The notes: generated by a model from the letters alone, not told the origin. Numbered from the stretch's first letter, positions 35,097 to 43,526 are shown. The stretch: 43,578 nucleotides of DNA from an uncultured bacterium (GCA_900548385.1 URKJ01000043.1:1-43578); one strand, 5' to 3'. Numbers and translations: made by a program.

Positions 35097-35996
35097 TCAA
35101 TATTTGTACCAGAGATGGCCGAACGCGCTATCCGTACTTGTCCGGCTGTACCAGGCGTTCCTTCCGATGAATCGGAGTTTATTCGGATTACTGGGAAAAC
35201 GCAGCGTTTCCACATGACCGTCAATCATGGAGAAATTAGCGCCTGCGCCGCCGTGGTCCCGAACCCTGTATTCCGTTGCCTGTGCCATGCCGGTGATGTT
35301 GCGTTCCGTGATGTACTTGACACCGTCATCATTCATCATGGGAAAGCAGTAGTTGGTCGTCAGGACGGTTTTCGAGGGAGTGTCGCACCGGGAGACGACT
35401 CCTGCCATTCCTCCGCTTCTGCCCCAGTAAGCGCTTTTCAGGAGTTGAGCGTTCATTGCGTATATGGTCGCCCCGTCAGTGGTGTTGGAGTTCGCTTTCC
35501 CGATTGCGGGATCGTAATCCGTTCCCGTTCCGGGTTTGAATTTTGCCCCCGGGCAGACGAACATTTTTTTGGCGACCTTATAATTCCCGGTCAACTGACG
35601 CATCCAGTACGTCGAACTCCAGCTGACGCCGCCGGATGCTATGTCGTTTCCCATGTGGGTCACAAGCCGGTCATTGAAATCCCCCGCATACATGAGCAGA
35701 CCGTATGCCATCTGTTTATGAGCGGACGCACAGGAAATAACCTGCGCCTTCGTTTTAGCCTTATTCAGAGCGGGAAGAAGGACCGCCGCCAGGATAGCGA
35801 TGATCGCAATTACCACAAGGAGTTCTATAATGGTGAAGCTGTTTTTCCCGACGGATACATAAGATGAAGCTGCTGTTTCCTGGGTTCGGGATAACCGTTT
35901 CATTTTAATATCTCCCTCGCGTTCCGCCATGCTCTGTTTCCCTCCTGTCATTGTTTTTAACAAAAGCCCTTCCATCGTTTTTTTTCGATTTTCCAT
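35097..35996 (-). CDS. Prepilin-like protein with unusually long leader
   Basis: A 299-residue pseudopilin. F-T-I-I-E-L-L starts at residue 54 (E58) after a leader of 53 residues, far longer than the 6-16 residues of the other copies. The ATG at 35996 is preferred because AAGGAG lies 6 bases before it; an internal ATG at 35903 with GGGAG upstream would give a 22-residue leader. The C-terminal signature reads H-G-G-A-G-A-N-F-S-M-I-D-G, with ten residues between His and Asp-Gly instead of nine. Ser precedes the predicted cleavage point. It lies 21 bases after the LacI-type regulator gene. Confidence 0.82.
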   Translation of the reverse strand: MENRKKTMEGLLLKTMTGGKQSMAEREGDIKMKRLSRTQETAASSYVSVGKNSFTIIELLVVIAIIAILAAVLLPALNKAKTKAQVISCASAHKQMAYGLLMYAGDFNDRLVTHMGNDIASGGVSWSSTYWMRQLTGNYKVAKKMFVCPGAKFKPGTGTDYDPAIGKANSNTTDGATIYAMNAQLLKSAYWGRSGGMAGVVSRCDTPSKTVLTTNYCFPMMNDDGVKYITERNITGMAQATEYRVRDHGGAGANFSMIDGHVETLRFPSNPNKLRFIGRNAWYSRTSTDSAFGHLWYKY

Positions 35997-36017
35997 TGCA
36001 TTCTCCTTTTTTACAGT

Positions 36018-37016
36018 TCACATATCAGTCAAGCCTTCCAGCGTCATGGGAATGATCGACCAGCAGACCGGACTGTCCGTTTTTTGAATTTTTTCCATCA
36101 GCCGCGCTACGGCGATGTGTCCCATTTCGTGCGGCTTGGAGCAGAGACAGGGACGGTTGGCTCTTGCCGGATTATGTTCGAAACTCATCAGGAGCACATC
36201 TTCCGGCACCCTGATCTCATTCAGTTTCAGGATCGTTTCAATGGCGTTCGCGGAATCGTTGAAACCGACGACAATCGCTTCCGGCAGATCCTTTTCCCTG
36301 ATCCAATGATGGATGATCTCAATAAAGGAACTGATATCGGTGTTTCTGACAAGGCGGAGATCCGAACGCCTGACCTCCAATCCTTCCATGCGCAGGGCAT
36401 ACTCGAATCCCGCATAACGGTTCAAATTGTGGCGCGACAGGATAAATCCAATCCGGCGGTACCCGCGTGAAATCAGATACTTTCCCCCTTCGACGCCGCA
36501 CTCAAAATTATCCGGCGAAACCAGATCCTCGTCCCGCCTTGCATAAACATCTCCCGAAACGACAATATAAGGGATTCCCGCTTTTTTCAGATTCCGCCGC
36601 AGCCCCTCCGCCGGATAACCGAGGAGGATGACTCCATCGCCGGAAAAATCATCCGTAATTTCCTCTGCATCGGCGGGTAACGAGATCGTCTGAATCCGGC
36701 AGCCGGTTCCTGCTGCACCGTCTCTGGCGCCCTGCAGGATCATACTGAAGTAATCAAGCGCAAAAGGTTCCGTCTGTTCCGGCAAAGGGCACATGACAAG
36801 ATCCAGGACCACTTTTTTCTGCGAACCTCCCGTACCTGTTTTTTCGGATTCCGATTTGTATCCCAGTTCCCGCAGAGCGTTCTGCACCAACTCCCGGGTG
36901 GAATCGCTGATCGCCGGATGGCGGCTGAGAACCCGCGAGACAGTCGACTGAGAAACCCCCGCCCTGTGTGCCACATCCGTCATATTCACGGAACCTGTAT
37001 TTCTTCTTATTCTCAT
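36018..37016 (-). CDS. LacI-family transcriptional regulator
   Basis: A 332-residue regulator. The N-terminal helix-turn-helix reads M-T-D-V-A-H-R-A-G-V-S-Q-S-T-V-S-R-V-L, the LacI hallmark, followed by the hinge and a periplasmic-binding-protein-like sensor (G-V-I-L-L-G-Y-P; R-G-Y-R-R-I-G-F-I-L-S). The open frame extends to 37073 across the predicted promoter, so the ATG at 37016 with AAGGA upstream is used. It is followed after 21 bases by a pseudopilin and two secreted hydrolases, which it probably controls in response to a sugar. Confidence 0.92.
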   Translation of the reverse strand: MRIRRNTGSVNMTDVAHRAGVSQSTVSRVLSRHPAISDSTRELVQNALRELGYKSESEKTGTGGSQKKVVLDLVMCPLPEQTEPFALDYFSMILQGARDGAAGTGCRIQTISLPADAEEITDDFSGDGVILLGYPAEGLRRNLKKAGIPYIVVSGDVYARRDEDLVSPDNFECGVEGGKYLISRGYRRIGFILSRHNLNRYAGFEYALRMEGLEVRRSDLRLVRNTDISSFIEIIHHWIREKDLPEAIVVGFNDSANAIETILKLNEIRVPEDVLLMSFEHNPARANRPCLCSKPHEMGHIAVARLMEKIQKTDSPVCWSIIPMTLEGLTDM

Positions 37017-37044
37017 CCGATGAAATCCTTTCTTTCTGCTTTTA

Positions 37045-37073
37045 ATTATAACACAAGTGCATAAAAAAAGCAA
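37045..37073 (-). promoter_or_regulatory. Promoter of the LacI-type regulator operon
   Basis: Minus-strand TTGCTT (37068-37073), 17 bases, TATAAT (37045-37050). The predicted start is about 22 bases before the regulator ATG. Confidence 0.6.
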
Positions 37074-37148
37074 CAGATAAAATTAAAAAAAAGCAAAAAT
37101 AATTAATAAAAATGCAAAATTAAAAATTATATTCCTATGTTTTATACT

Positions 37149-37162
37149 TGCATGATAATGCA
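37149..37162. promoter_or_regulatory. Palindrome TGCAT-GATA-ATGCA, possible LacI-type operator
   Basis: A perfect 5-bp-arm inverted repeat about 75 bases upstream of the regulator promoter, in an AT-rich gap (37074-37282) that has further single TGCATAA/TGCAA-like half sites, one of them between the -35 and -10 boxes. Confidence 0.4.
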
Positions 37163-37216
37163 TAAACAAAAAATTATTTCTGAATAAGAATAATGCAATA
37201 CGGAGTTGTGGCGATG

Positions 37217-37242
37217 GAGTTCCCGGTATGATCCGGGAACTC
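37217..37242 (-). terminator. Stem-loop beyond the GH51-like gene
   Basis: GAGTTCCCGG (37217-37226) pairs perfectly with CCGGGAACTC (37233-37242) around a 6-base loop, 40 bases after the stop codon. No U-tract follows on the minus strand, so strength as a terminator is uncertain. Confidence 0.5.
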
Positions 37243-37282
37243 TGAAAGGATTTCCGGTCTGTGTATTTAGACGTTTTCTGTT

Positions 37283-38761
37283 TTAAATTTCAAATTCCAG
37301 CACAGCTACAGCTGCTGGGGGAAGTGCATATTCAGCCGCTTTGGCCAAAATCATTTTCGGTTGAAATAAATTCGGAGAAATACAGCAGATTTCCTCTGCC
37401 GGGTCAGCAGAAATTTCCAAAATTTTTGTCGGAATAATTGATTCTGTTCCCATCTGTAAATCAATTTTCTGAGTTTTGGAACGATTGAGATTAATCAGAT
37501 GAAGATAATATTTGTTTCCTGAACAGCTTGCCTGGGCGTCAATTTCCGAGTCGGCATCCACATCTAAATCAATGGTAAACTCTCCGATATGCTGACTCAT
37601 CAGCTTCATAATTGTACCGGCAGGCAGGAAATATGGCGCACCTCCATTATCCCATGGAGATGGAAGCATAATGGCATTGTTCTGCCACCGGGTTCCTACA
37701 AAATCTGCCAGTGTTGCAATTTCAACTAGATCGGCATGCCGCTGAAGCACATTAACGCAACGGGCATAAGCCACTCCGGCATACCAGGAAGAAAGATAAT
37801 CTCCACGGTGACGGCCCTTGATGTTGAAATGAGCTTCGGTTATAGCCAATTTGTTTCCATATGGTTTAACAGAATTACGCATATACTTGATACGCTGCTC
37901 AAAATCAACCGACGCCTGCAGAGTTTTTTCCCATGTAAGATCGGCATCCTGCCGGTAATTCATTCCTTCAAGTATCTGATAATCCGCGGTGTCACCAAAG
38001 TGATTATGAAAAGCAACCATACAAGAGCTGTCAGCCACGCTCTCACAAACCTTTTCAGTCCATTCGCATGTATCTCCACGGCTGTAACGTTCTCTCCAGG
38101 CGGCATTCAAGCCATCTCCCCAAACGATAAATTTCAGAGAGGGGTCTGCTTCCCGCATCTTTTTAATAAAATGAGGTGCAAGGGAGGCATTTTCATCAGC
38201 GGAAAATCCTGTTGGATCATAACTGGTTTCATTGCCAATCTGCCAATATTTGATATTAAATGGTTTTTGATAACCGTGTTTTTTCCGTAAAGGATGATCC
38301 GGATCATTGCAATACCGTACCCAGTCTGCCGCTTCAGAGGCATCCCCCGAACGGTTCATTCCCGGTTTCGGTTCCGCCCAGCGTTTTCTGCCGTCAGATT
38401 CAAAATTCACACAGAAAAGAAGTTCTGATTTCACCTCTTTTGCCAGTTCTGCCAGTTCACAGGTGCCGACCATGTTTCTGTAAAAGCCATCCCAACATAA
38501 ATTCAACATTGGAACTCTTTCAGACTGTGGACCAATCGCTTCATACCAATGATAATAACTGGAAAAGCAACCACCCCACCGGATCATCGGCGGTGCCAGT
38601 TGTTTTATCATATCCACAGCTCCCGGCTGCCAGCGTTCATTCAGCCAGTCCCAAGCAGCATCGATTGAACTGTCAGCGCATCCCAACGGTTCTGCAAACT
38701 GCATGAAAAGATAAGGCGAAATTTTATGTCTTTTGGTGTTTTTAATGGAAATTTTTACCAT
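37283..38761 (-). CDS. GH51-like alpha-L-arabinofuranosidase
   Basis: A 492-residue cytoplasmic glycosidase without signal peptide. I-S-P-Y-L-F-M-Q-F-A-E-P-L-G near the N-terminus is the GH51 opening. W-Q-I-G-N-E-T-S gives acid/base Glu178 and A-I-T-E-A-H-F-N gives nucleophile Glu309. A C-terminal beta-sandwich closes the protein, as in the family. GH51 enzymes release arabinose from arabino-oligosaccharides after import. AGGGA lies 8 bases before the ATG. It is the last gene of an AT-rich operon and follows the sugar transporter gene. Codon use is clearly more AT-rich than in genes left of 37 kb. Confidence 0.82.
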   Translation of the reverse strand: MVKISIKNTKRHKISPYLFMQFAEPLGCADSSIDAAWDWLNERWQPGAVDMIKQLAPPMIRWGGCFSSYYHWYEAIGPQSERVPMLNLCWDGFYRNMVGTCELAELAKEVKSELLFCVNFESDGRKRWAEPKPGMNRSGDASEAADWVRYCNDPDHPLRKKHGYQKPFNIKYWQIGNETSYDPTGFSADENASLAPHFIKKMREADPSLKFIVWGDGLNAAWRERYSRGDTCEWTEKVCESVADSSCMVAFHNHFGDTADYQILEGMNYRQDADLTWEKTLQASVDFEQRIKYMRNSVKPYGNKLAITEAHFNIKGRHRGDYLSSWYAGVAYARCVNVLQRHADLVEIATLADFVGTRWQNNAIMLPSPWDNGGAPYFLPAGTIMKLMSQHIGEFTIDLDVDADSEIDAQASCSGNKYYLHLINLNRSKTQKIDLQMGTESIIPTKILEISADPAEEICCISPNLFQPKMILAKAAEYALPPAAVAVLEFEI

Positions 38762-38857
38762 CTCCTGATCCCTTCGATAAATTTTTCTTTTGTCGTATCG
38801 TAACTCACAATTTGAGCTTTTTTATGTTTGAAATCAAACGTTGCATACCAACTCTTT

Positions 38858-40198
38858 CTATTGAACTGGCGGAACAAACTCTTTATCCCCGCCCATTTTT
38901 TTCCAGCGAATATAAGTAATCCAAAGCAGGGCAAAGCATACTATTGTAAAAACAAAATCCCAAACATACAGATAACGGTATCCTAACATGTCTATAAAAT
39001 ATCCACCGAGCCAGCTTGCAACAGCCAACAGAACGGCTTTAATCATTGCTGAGGCAGAACAGAACTGTCCATATTTCGCTCGGGGAAAAAGCTTGACATT
39101 TAATGGATTCATAGAAGCATACTGTACTGCATAGACTGTCTGCAACATGATATTCATAATCATGAAGCTCTTATAATCATTTACCCAGAAAAATCCAAAA
39201 GGATTTACGAAAATCACAAGGAGAGCTCCCAGTAAATAAACTCTGATCGGATGAATTTTGTCCACTAAAATTCCCATTGGGATAAAGAATACAGCCGCAA
39301 CAGCCAGTCCCACAGCTATTGTTTCTCCATATTCAGCAGGACTAAGATGCAATTCGTGCAATGCAAAAAGCAGATTGAAATTGTTACGGCAGACTGTTGA
39401 AACATAATTCATTGCTAGACCGACAAAAAGCACGATATAAAAAGAGGTGCTGAAACAATCCGTGAAAAAAACTTTGAAAACAGAGAAAAATCCCGGCGAA
39501 TATTTTTCCGGAGGCGGATATTTTCCTTCCTTGACTTTGATGCACATTGCAGTAAAACTTATCCAGTAAATTAGCGCAAAAACTGTAAAAATAATTGCAG
39601 TATGTGTTTTCGCGTAGGGCATGACAAAATAGTTGAAAACCATTCCACCCAGTGCTCCGATTACCCTGAACGAAGCCATGAATCTTCCCATGAATTGTTC
39701 CGGAACCACATCAGCAAAGATATACCAGAAAACAGAATCCGTAAACATATTGAAAACTTGGAATCCAATTACAAATGCGGCAATCAGGCAGATAATAAAT
39801 AATGATGGATCCCCCTTGTATGAAACAAGGTCTATCATAAAATATCCTATCTGATCACTCCAGCCGAGGAGAATCATGAACAGCGCTAGAAAAGGAGCTG
39901 TAAAAAGCAAATAAGGAATTCGCCTTCCCCAACGGCTTCGTGTACGATCGCTGCATGTACTGATGACCGGGTTCAAGATAAAAGTGATCACCGCAGGAAT
40001 ACTACCCATTAGAAGACCGATTGTTGCATTGCTGGCATTATGCAGATTTAGTTGCAACGGTGTCAGCGCTGGAAAAACATTGGAGAGCAAAATAAAACTG
40101 AAATCTCCCCAAAGCAACCAAATGGCAAGATTAAGCAAGCCGAACTTGGTATATGTTAATGTTCCGCAATGATAAAGTGTTTTTGCTGTATCAGCCAT
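38858..40198 (-). CDS. MFS/GPH-type sugar symporter
   Basis: A 446-residue inner-membrane protein with about 12 hydrophobic segments. S-D-R-T-R-S-R-W-G-R-R-I-P-Y after the second segment is the motif typical of glycoside-pentoside-hexuronide and sucrose-type cation symporters. It would import mono- or oligosaccharides by cation symport. It lies between a secreted GH42-like enzyme and the cytoplasmic GH51-like enzyme, giving the order digest outside, import, trim inside. The ribosome site is weak. AT-rich composition matches the rest of this operon. Confidence 0.85.
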   Translation of the reverse strand: MADTAKTLYHCGTLTYTKFGLLNLAIWLLWGDFSFILLSNVFPALTPLQLNLHNASNATIGLLMGSIPAVITFILNPVISTCSDRTRSRWGRRIPYLLFTAPFLALFMILLGWSDQIGYFMIDLVSYKGDPSLFIICLIAAFVIGFQVFNMFTDSVFWYIFADVVPEQFMGRFMASFRVIGALGGMVFNYFVMPYAKTHTAIIFTVFALIYWISFTAMCIKVKEGKYPPPEKYSPGFFSVFKVFFTDCFSTSFYIVLFVGLAMNYVSTVCRNNFNLLFALHELHLSPAEYGETIAVGLAVAAVFFIPMGILVDKIHPIRVYLLGALLVIFVNPFGFFWVNDYKSFMIMNIMLQTVYAVQYASMNPLNVKLFPRAKYGQFCSASAMIKAVLLAVASWLGGYFIDMLGYRYLYVWDFVFTIVCFALLWITYIRWKKMGGDKEFVPPVQ

Positions 40199-40265
40199 AA
40201 TACTTTAAGCCTTCCCCTTTTCTACGTTGACACCGAGGCAAGAATGCTTGATTTGATTCAAATTA

Positions 40266-42437
40266 TTAACGCACATAAAAAATAGTTGTAGATTTTTCAG
40301 GTGCAATAAACTCGAATTCCGCAATATTTCCAATTTCAGCAGATTCGGGGAAACAACGACTGATTTTCATTCTCCTTGGCAGTTTGATTACCTGTTTTCC
40401 TCCTTTAGCTGTGTGGACTGTCAGGAAATTGCCACCGGCAAAAATTACCGGTTCGGTGTTTGTATTATAGATGTTTACACCATTTTTACGAAACAGTTCC
40501 TGCACCTGTTTTCGCGGCCAACGCCCATCAGTGGAATAATAGATATTCGGTGCTGTTTTAACGATATTCCCTTTTGTAAAGACACCAGGAAAACTCTTGA
40601 AGTTACAGCCTAAGAGTTTGTTCATCGACTCCAGAGAACGGCCAGACGGCGTAAGATAGCCAGGTGCATAACTGAAGAATAAAGTTTTGCCTTGTGATTT
40701 CAATTTTTCCACCATGGCAAGTTTTTCTGGAGTGACATAAAAAAGATTAGGGAAGATATAGATTTGAAAACGATTTGCTTCCGACTTGTCCAAATCGGTA
40801 AAAGCGATTGTTTCGAAAGTTGCACCGGAATGGGTCAACTCTACCTGTAAATCACTGACGACCTGTGGATAAAGTTTATCCCAACGGCGGGCGCACATAT
40901 AGATCAGGCTCTCAAAGTCCCCAACTACAGCAACAGAGCTTTTCAGTTGGTTTGTTGTGCTTGGTAATTTATTAATTTTTGAAAAAACAGCAAAAGTTTT
41001 CTGGATATCATCATCGTCATAAAACTGTTTATTGAAGTCTTTCCAGTGAATACCGGCTTTACGAGCCAGTATCTGACCAAAGTCACGAGCCAGCAGCATG
41101 GAGGCATCACGGCTGTTGTCCGGAATGAGGTGGGAAATCTTGCGTGTTTTATCTGTATCCAAATGAGTCGAGGTATCAGCTTCAAGAATTCCCATAACAC
41201 CATGCATCGCCACGGACTCAAACATATTTTCAGCCAATCCGGATTCCCCCATTTTACGGAATTTGGTGTACATAAAAGGCGATATCTGAAAATCTACCAG
41301 TTTGGAACGCAACAATTCGGCATTGTGAAAATGACGGTGTTCCGGTCCGAAGTGCATACCAAAAAAGTAGCCACCGTAATTGCCGACCGGAACCCTGTTA
41401 TTGGAGGCTTCTTTGACTGTACGGTTAAATGCAAGGTTGGTTTTCAGAATTTCCCCATGCAATGCTCGCAGATAATCCAACACTGGCGCTGCCGAAACAG
41501 GATCGCGCAAAAAGTCTTTACCAAGGCGCATACGTTCTTCTGGCGTGGGAAACTGGGCAGTGTCAAAAAGGACATTAGGATCATTCCAAGCTTTGCGGAG
41601 AGCATTGATATCGTTCGAGTAATGTTTACGTAAATACTTCCTGAATGCTCTCAACATCGGCTGACTGACATCAGGGAGCAGGTCGTCAGTAAAACCATAT
41701 TGGAACCATTCGCGAAAACAACCGTGATCAATGCGATAGGCAAATACTCTTTTTGCGGCAGGAGTTGATTCCAGATAGGTAACCAGTTTACCCAACATTT
41801 CACAAATCTGCTGACGAAAAATCAGGGATGCAAAGCTGGGTGCGCGAAAAGCATAGTCACCAAGTTTTGCGTTTTTATCAACAGGTGCATTAGCATAACT
41901 CACCAGTTCATCTGGATATTTATTCATCCACCAGCCGTTGGGATAGGAAATCGTGATATATACCATGAAATAGGCATCGGGATCAAGCTGGAGCGAACGA
42001 TAAATTCGGTTTTCGATTATATCCAGTGCCAGATATTCTCCGTTCCATAATTCACGGACAATATTGCGATTGTCTGGAGTTTTCAGGTTATCAACCTTGA
42101 ACGCAGTCTGATCTTCCTTGGCTACATTTTTCCCGGTAGTCCTTTCGCAAGTAGTAAAGCCAACGGTATATAGATGTATACCCGTATCTTTGAAGCGTTT
42201 GATTTGTCTCACAAATACCGGATTATCATATTTCCACGGATAATCACATGTATATTGCAGCAGTCTGTCATGATTTTTACCGTTAATCTGAAATGCCGGG
42301 ATATTGTTATTGAATACGACGCGGCTGGTAATTGCTGGTTCTTTGGCAAGTTTTGCTTTGATTTCGGCATACTCACCGGCAAAAGCTGAAACCATTAGAA
42401 CTGCGCCCAAACCGATTGCAAGAGATTTCTGGAACAT
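40266..42437 (-). CDS. Secreted GH42-like glycoside hydrolase
   Basis: A 723-residue exported protein with a signal peptide of about 20 residues (ends S-A-F-A-G). The barrel region shows R-E-W-F-Q-Y-G and, after it, a stretch like the GH42 pattern (L-R-A-F-R-K-Y-L-R-K-H-Y; N-A-L-R-K-A-W-N-D). A later beta-galactosidase trimerisation-like domain reads I-F-P-N-L-F-Y-V-T-P-E-K-L. Catalytic residues are less clear than in the other clan-A enzymes here. The ATG at 42437 with AAAGG 8 bases upstream begins the signal peptide; the frame extends to 42470. It directly follows a pseudopilin gene. Galactosidase activity is inference. Confidence 0.68.
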   Translation of the reverse strand: MFQKSLAIGLGAVLMVSAFAGEYAEIKAKLAKEPAITSRVVFNNNIPAFQINGKNHDRLLQYTCDYPWKYDNPVFVRQIKRFKDTGIHLYTVGFTTCERTTGKNVAKEDQTAFKVDNLKTPDNRNIVRELWNGEYLALDIIENRIYRSLQLDPDAYFMVYITISYPNGWWMNKYPDELVSYANAPVDKNAKLGDYAFRAPSFASLIFRQQICEMLGKLVTYLESTPAAKRVFAYRIDHGCFREWFQYGFTDDLLPDVSQPMLRAFRKYLRKHYSNDINALRKAWNDPNVLFDTAQFPTPEERMRLGKDFLRDPVSAAPVLDYLRALHGEILKTNLAFNRTVKEASNNRVPVGNYGGYFFGMHFGPEHRHFHNAELLRSKLVDFQISPFMYTKFRKMGESGLAENMFESVAMHGVMGILEADTSTHLDTDKTRKISHLIPDNSRDASMLLARDFGQILARKAGIHWKDFNKQFYDDDDIQKTFAVFSKINKLPSTTNQLKSSVAVVGDFESLIYMCARRWDKLYPQVVSDLQVELTHSGATFETIAFTDLDKSEANRFQIYIFPNLFYVTPEKLAMVEKLKSQGKTLFFSYAPGYLTPSGRSLESMNKLLGCNFKSFPGVFTKGNIVKTAPNIYYSTDGRWPRKQVQELFRKNGVNIYNTNTEPVIFAGGNFLTVHTAKGGKQVIKLPRRMKISRCFPESAEIGNIAEFEFIAPEKSTTIFYVR

Positions 42438-42488
42438 TATTATAACCTTTCTGTTATTTTCGGTTGTCAAGTCGTTGTTTTTTATGGA

Positions 42489-43265
42489 TCATTTTACGCA
42501 GAGAGCGATTTTTATTGCATAATGGTTCCCATCAGAGTAACGCCCTGCCAAACTATAGGATTTGATCATTTCACTGCTGCTTAGAGTTCTTACCCCGCCA
42601 TCCAAGCCAATAAAATTACCTCTCTTGCTGTGACGCATATAAGGCAGAGACCATATAACGCCGTTCCAACCGGAGGTCAATTGAATCGCACCTCTCCGGT
42701 TTTCTGCATACCAAGCATTGTCGCCACAGATCAGAACTTTATCTGGAGAAAATGATTCTTTGCTATCCTGTGTTGACCACTTTAGAGTTTTAAATGACAT
42801 TCCTTTGTTGGAAGGGTACGGATAAATAAATCCATAAGCGGCATCGCTTTTGTATGGTCCTGCGGATTTTGTCTGACCGCTGAGTGAAGCTGGGATGGTA
42901 TTAGCAGTAATAGAAGGACAAATCAAAACCTTGGGAGTTAATTTATCCCGTCCAAGATTGTCCAATTTATTTAATGTTTCATGCTTCGAACCGCCAATGT
43001 ATTCAGAAATCCGGAAATAGACACTGTTTCTGCTCCAGTAACTGCCTCCGTCATCCTGTACAGCCAGTTGATAATCATAATCATTAAAATACATCAGTAC
43101 ACCAGTGGAAATTTGCTTTAGATTACTGACACAGTTTATGGCTTGGGCTTTCGCCCGTGCACTGTTCAGAGCCGGAAGAAGTAATCCTGCAAGGATTGCG
43201 ATTACAGAGATTGTTACAAGAAGTTCAATCAGAGAAAAATTGTATTTGGTCTGTAGATGTTTCAT
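42489..43265 (-). CDS. Prepilin-like protein with H-X9-DG motif
   Basis: A 258-residue pseudopilin with a 9-residue leader, then F-S-L-I-E-L-L (E14), a hydrophobic helix and L-L-L-P-A-L-N-S-A-R-A-K-A. H-S-K-R-G-N-F-I-G-L-D-G is an exact H-X9-DG signature. Asn precedes the predicted cleavage point. AAGGA lies 7 bases before the ATG. It opens the AT-rich operon and stands 51 bases ahead of the GH42-like gene. Despite the AT-rich composition, its N-terminus is closest to those of the two tandem pseudopilins near 23 kb. Confidence 0.88.
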   Translation of the reverse strand: MKHLQTKYNFSLIELLVTISVIAILAGLLLPALNSARAKAQAINCVSNLKQISTGVLMYFNDYDYQLAVQDDGGSYWSRNSVYFRISEYIGGSKHETLNKLDNLGRDKLTPKVLICPSITANTIPASLSGQTKSAGPYKSDAAYGFIYPYPSNKGMSFKTLKWSTQDSKESFSPDKVLICGDNAWYAENRRGAIQLTSGWNGVIWSLPYMRHSKRGNFIGLDGGVRTLSSSEMIKSYSLAGRYSDGNHYAIKIALCVK

Positions 43266-43322
43266 TGTTATTCCTTTTCACTACTGTCCGGTAAAAGTTT
43301 CCGAACTTGATGGTTAAAATCG

Positions 43323-43376
43323 GGACTTGTTCTATATTAGAAATGCTTAAAACTGTAATATAGAGCAAGAAAGTCC
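43323..43376 (-). other. Long leader hairpin upstream of the pseudopilin gene
   Basis: Arms at 43323-43339 and 43356-43376 pair through TCTATATTA/TAATATAGA (9 bp), further CTTG/CAAG pairs and an outer GGA/TCC after a bulge, with a 16-base loop. On the minus strand it lies in the leader ahead of the pseudopilin and is followed by a short TTTT. It could be an attenuator or the inverted end of a decayed element. Confidence 0.5.
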
Positions 43377-43430
43377 ATTACGTTTCAGTGACTTTTCAAC
43401 GTCATCCTGTTTTTCTGCTTTCAGATCCAT
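43347..43430 (-). CDS. Small open reading frame, 27 residues, possible leader peptide
   Basis: The frame starts at an ATG with AGGAG 8 bases upstream, encodes M-D-L-K-A-E-K-Q-D-D and ends in S-I-L-Q-F-stop. Its last codons form one arm of the leader hairpin, and its stop codon lies in the loop. It is followed 81 bases later by the pseudopilin start. The peptide matches no family I know; it may be a leader peptide, a remnant or chance. Confidence 0.3.
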   Translation of the reverse strand: MDLKAEKQDDVEKSLKRNGLSCSILQF

Positions 43431-43476
43431 CGTTTTTTCTCCTGTTTTGTTTTTCCGTTTTTTCCGTCTTATTTAC

Positions 43477-43504
43477 ATTATACTATATTTCCGGAAAAAA
43501 ACAA
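43477..43504 (-). promoter_or_regulatory. Promoter candidate for the AT-rich operon
   Basis: Minus-strand TTGTTT (43499-43504), 16 bases, TATAAT (43477-43482), about 45 bases upstream of the small reading frame and about 210 bases upstream of the pseudopilin. The region 43266-43526 holds this promoter, the small frame and the hairpin; nothing else was recognised. Confidence 0.45.
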
Positions 43505-43526
43505 CCCCTTGACATTTGTATATTTC

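Noticed and set aside
43509..43514. Plus-strand TTGACA near the right end
   Set aside because: The matching -10 position falls in adapter sequence, so no promoter can be claimed.
1..43526. Mobile element, CRISPR array, tRNA or rRNA genes
   Set aside because: No transposase, integrase, regularly spaced repeats, cloverleaf candidates or rRNA-like sequence were recognised by eye.
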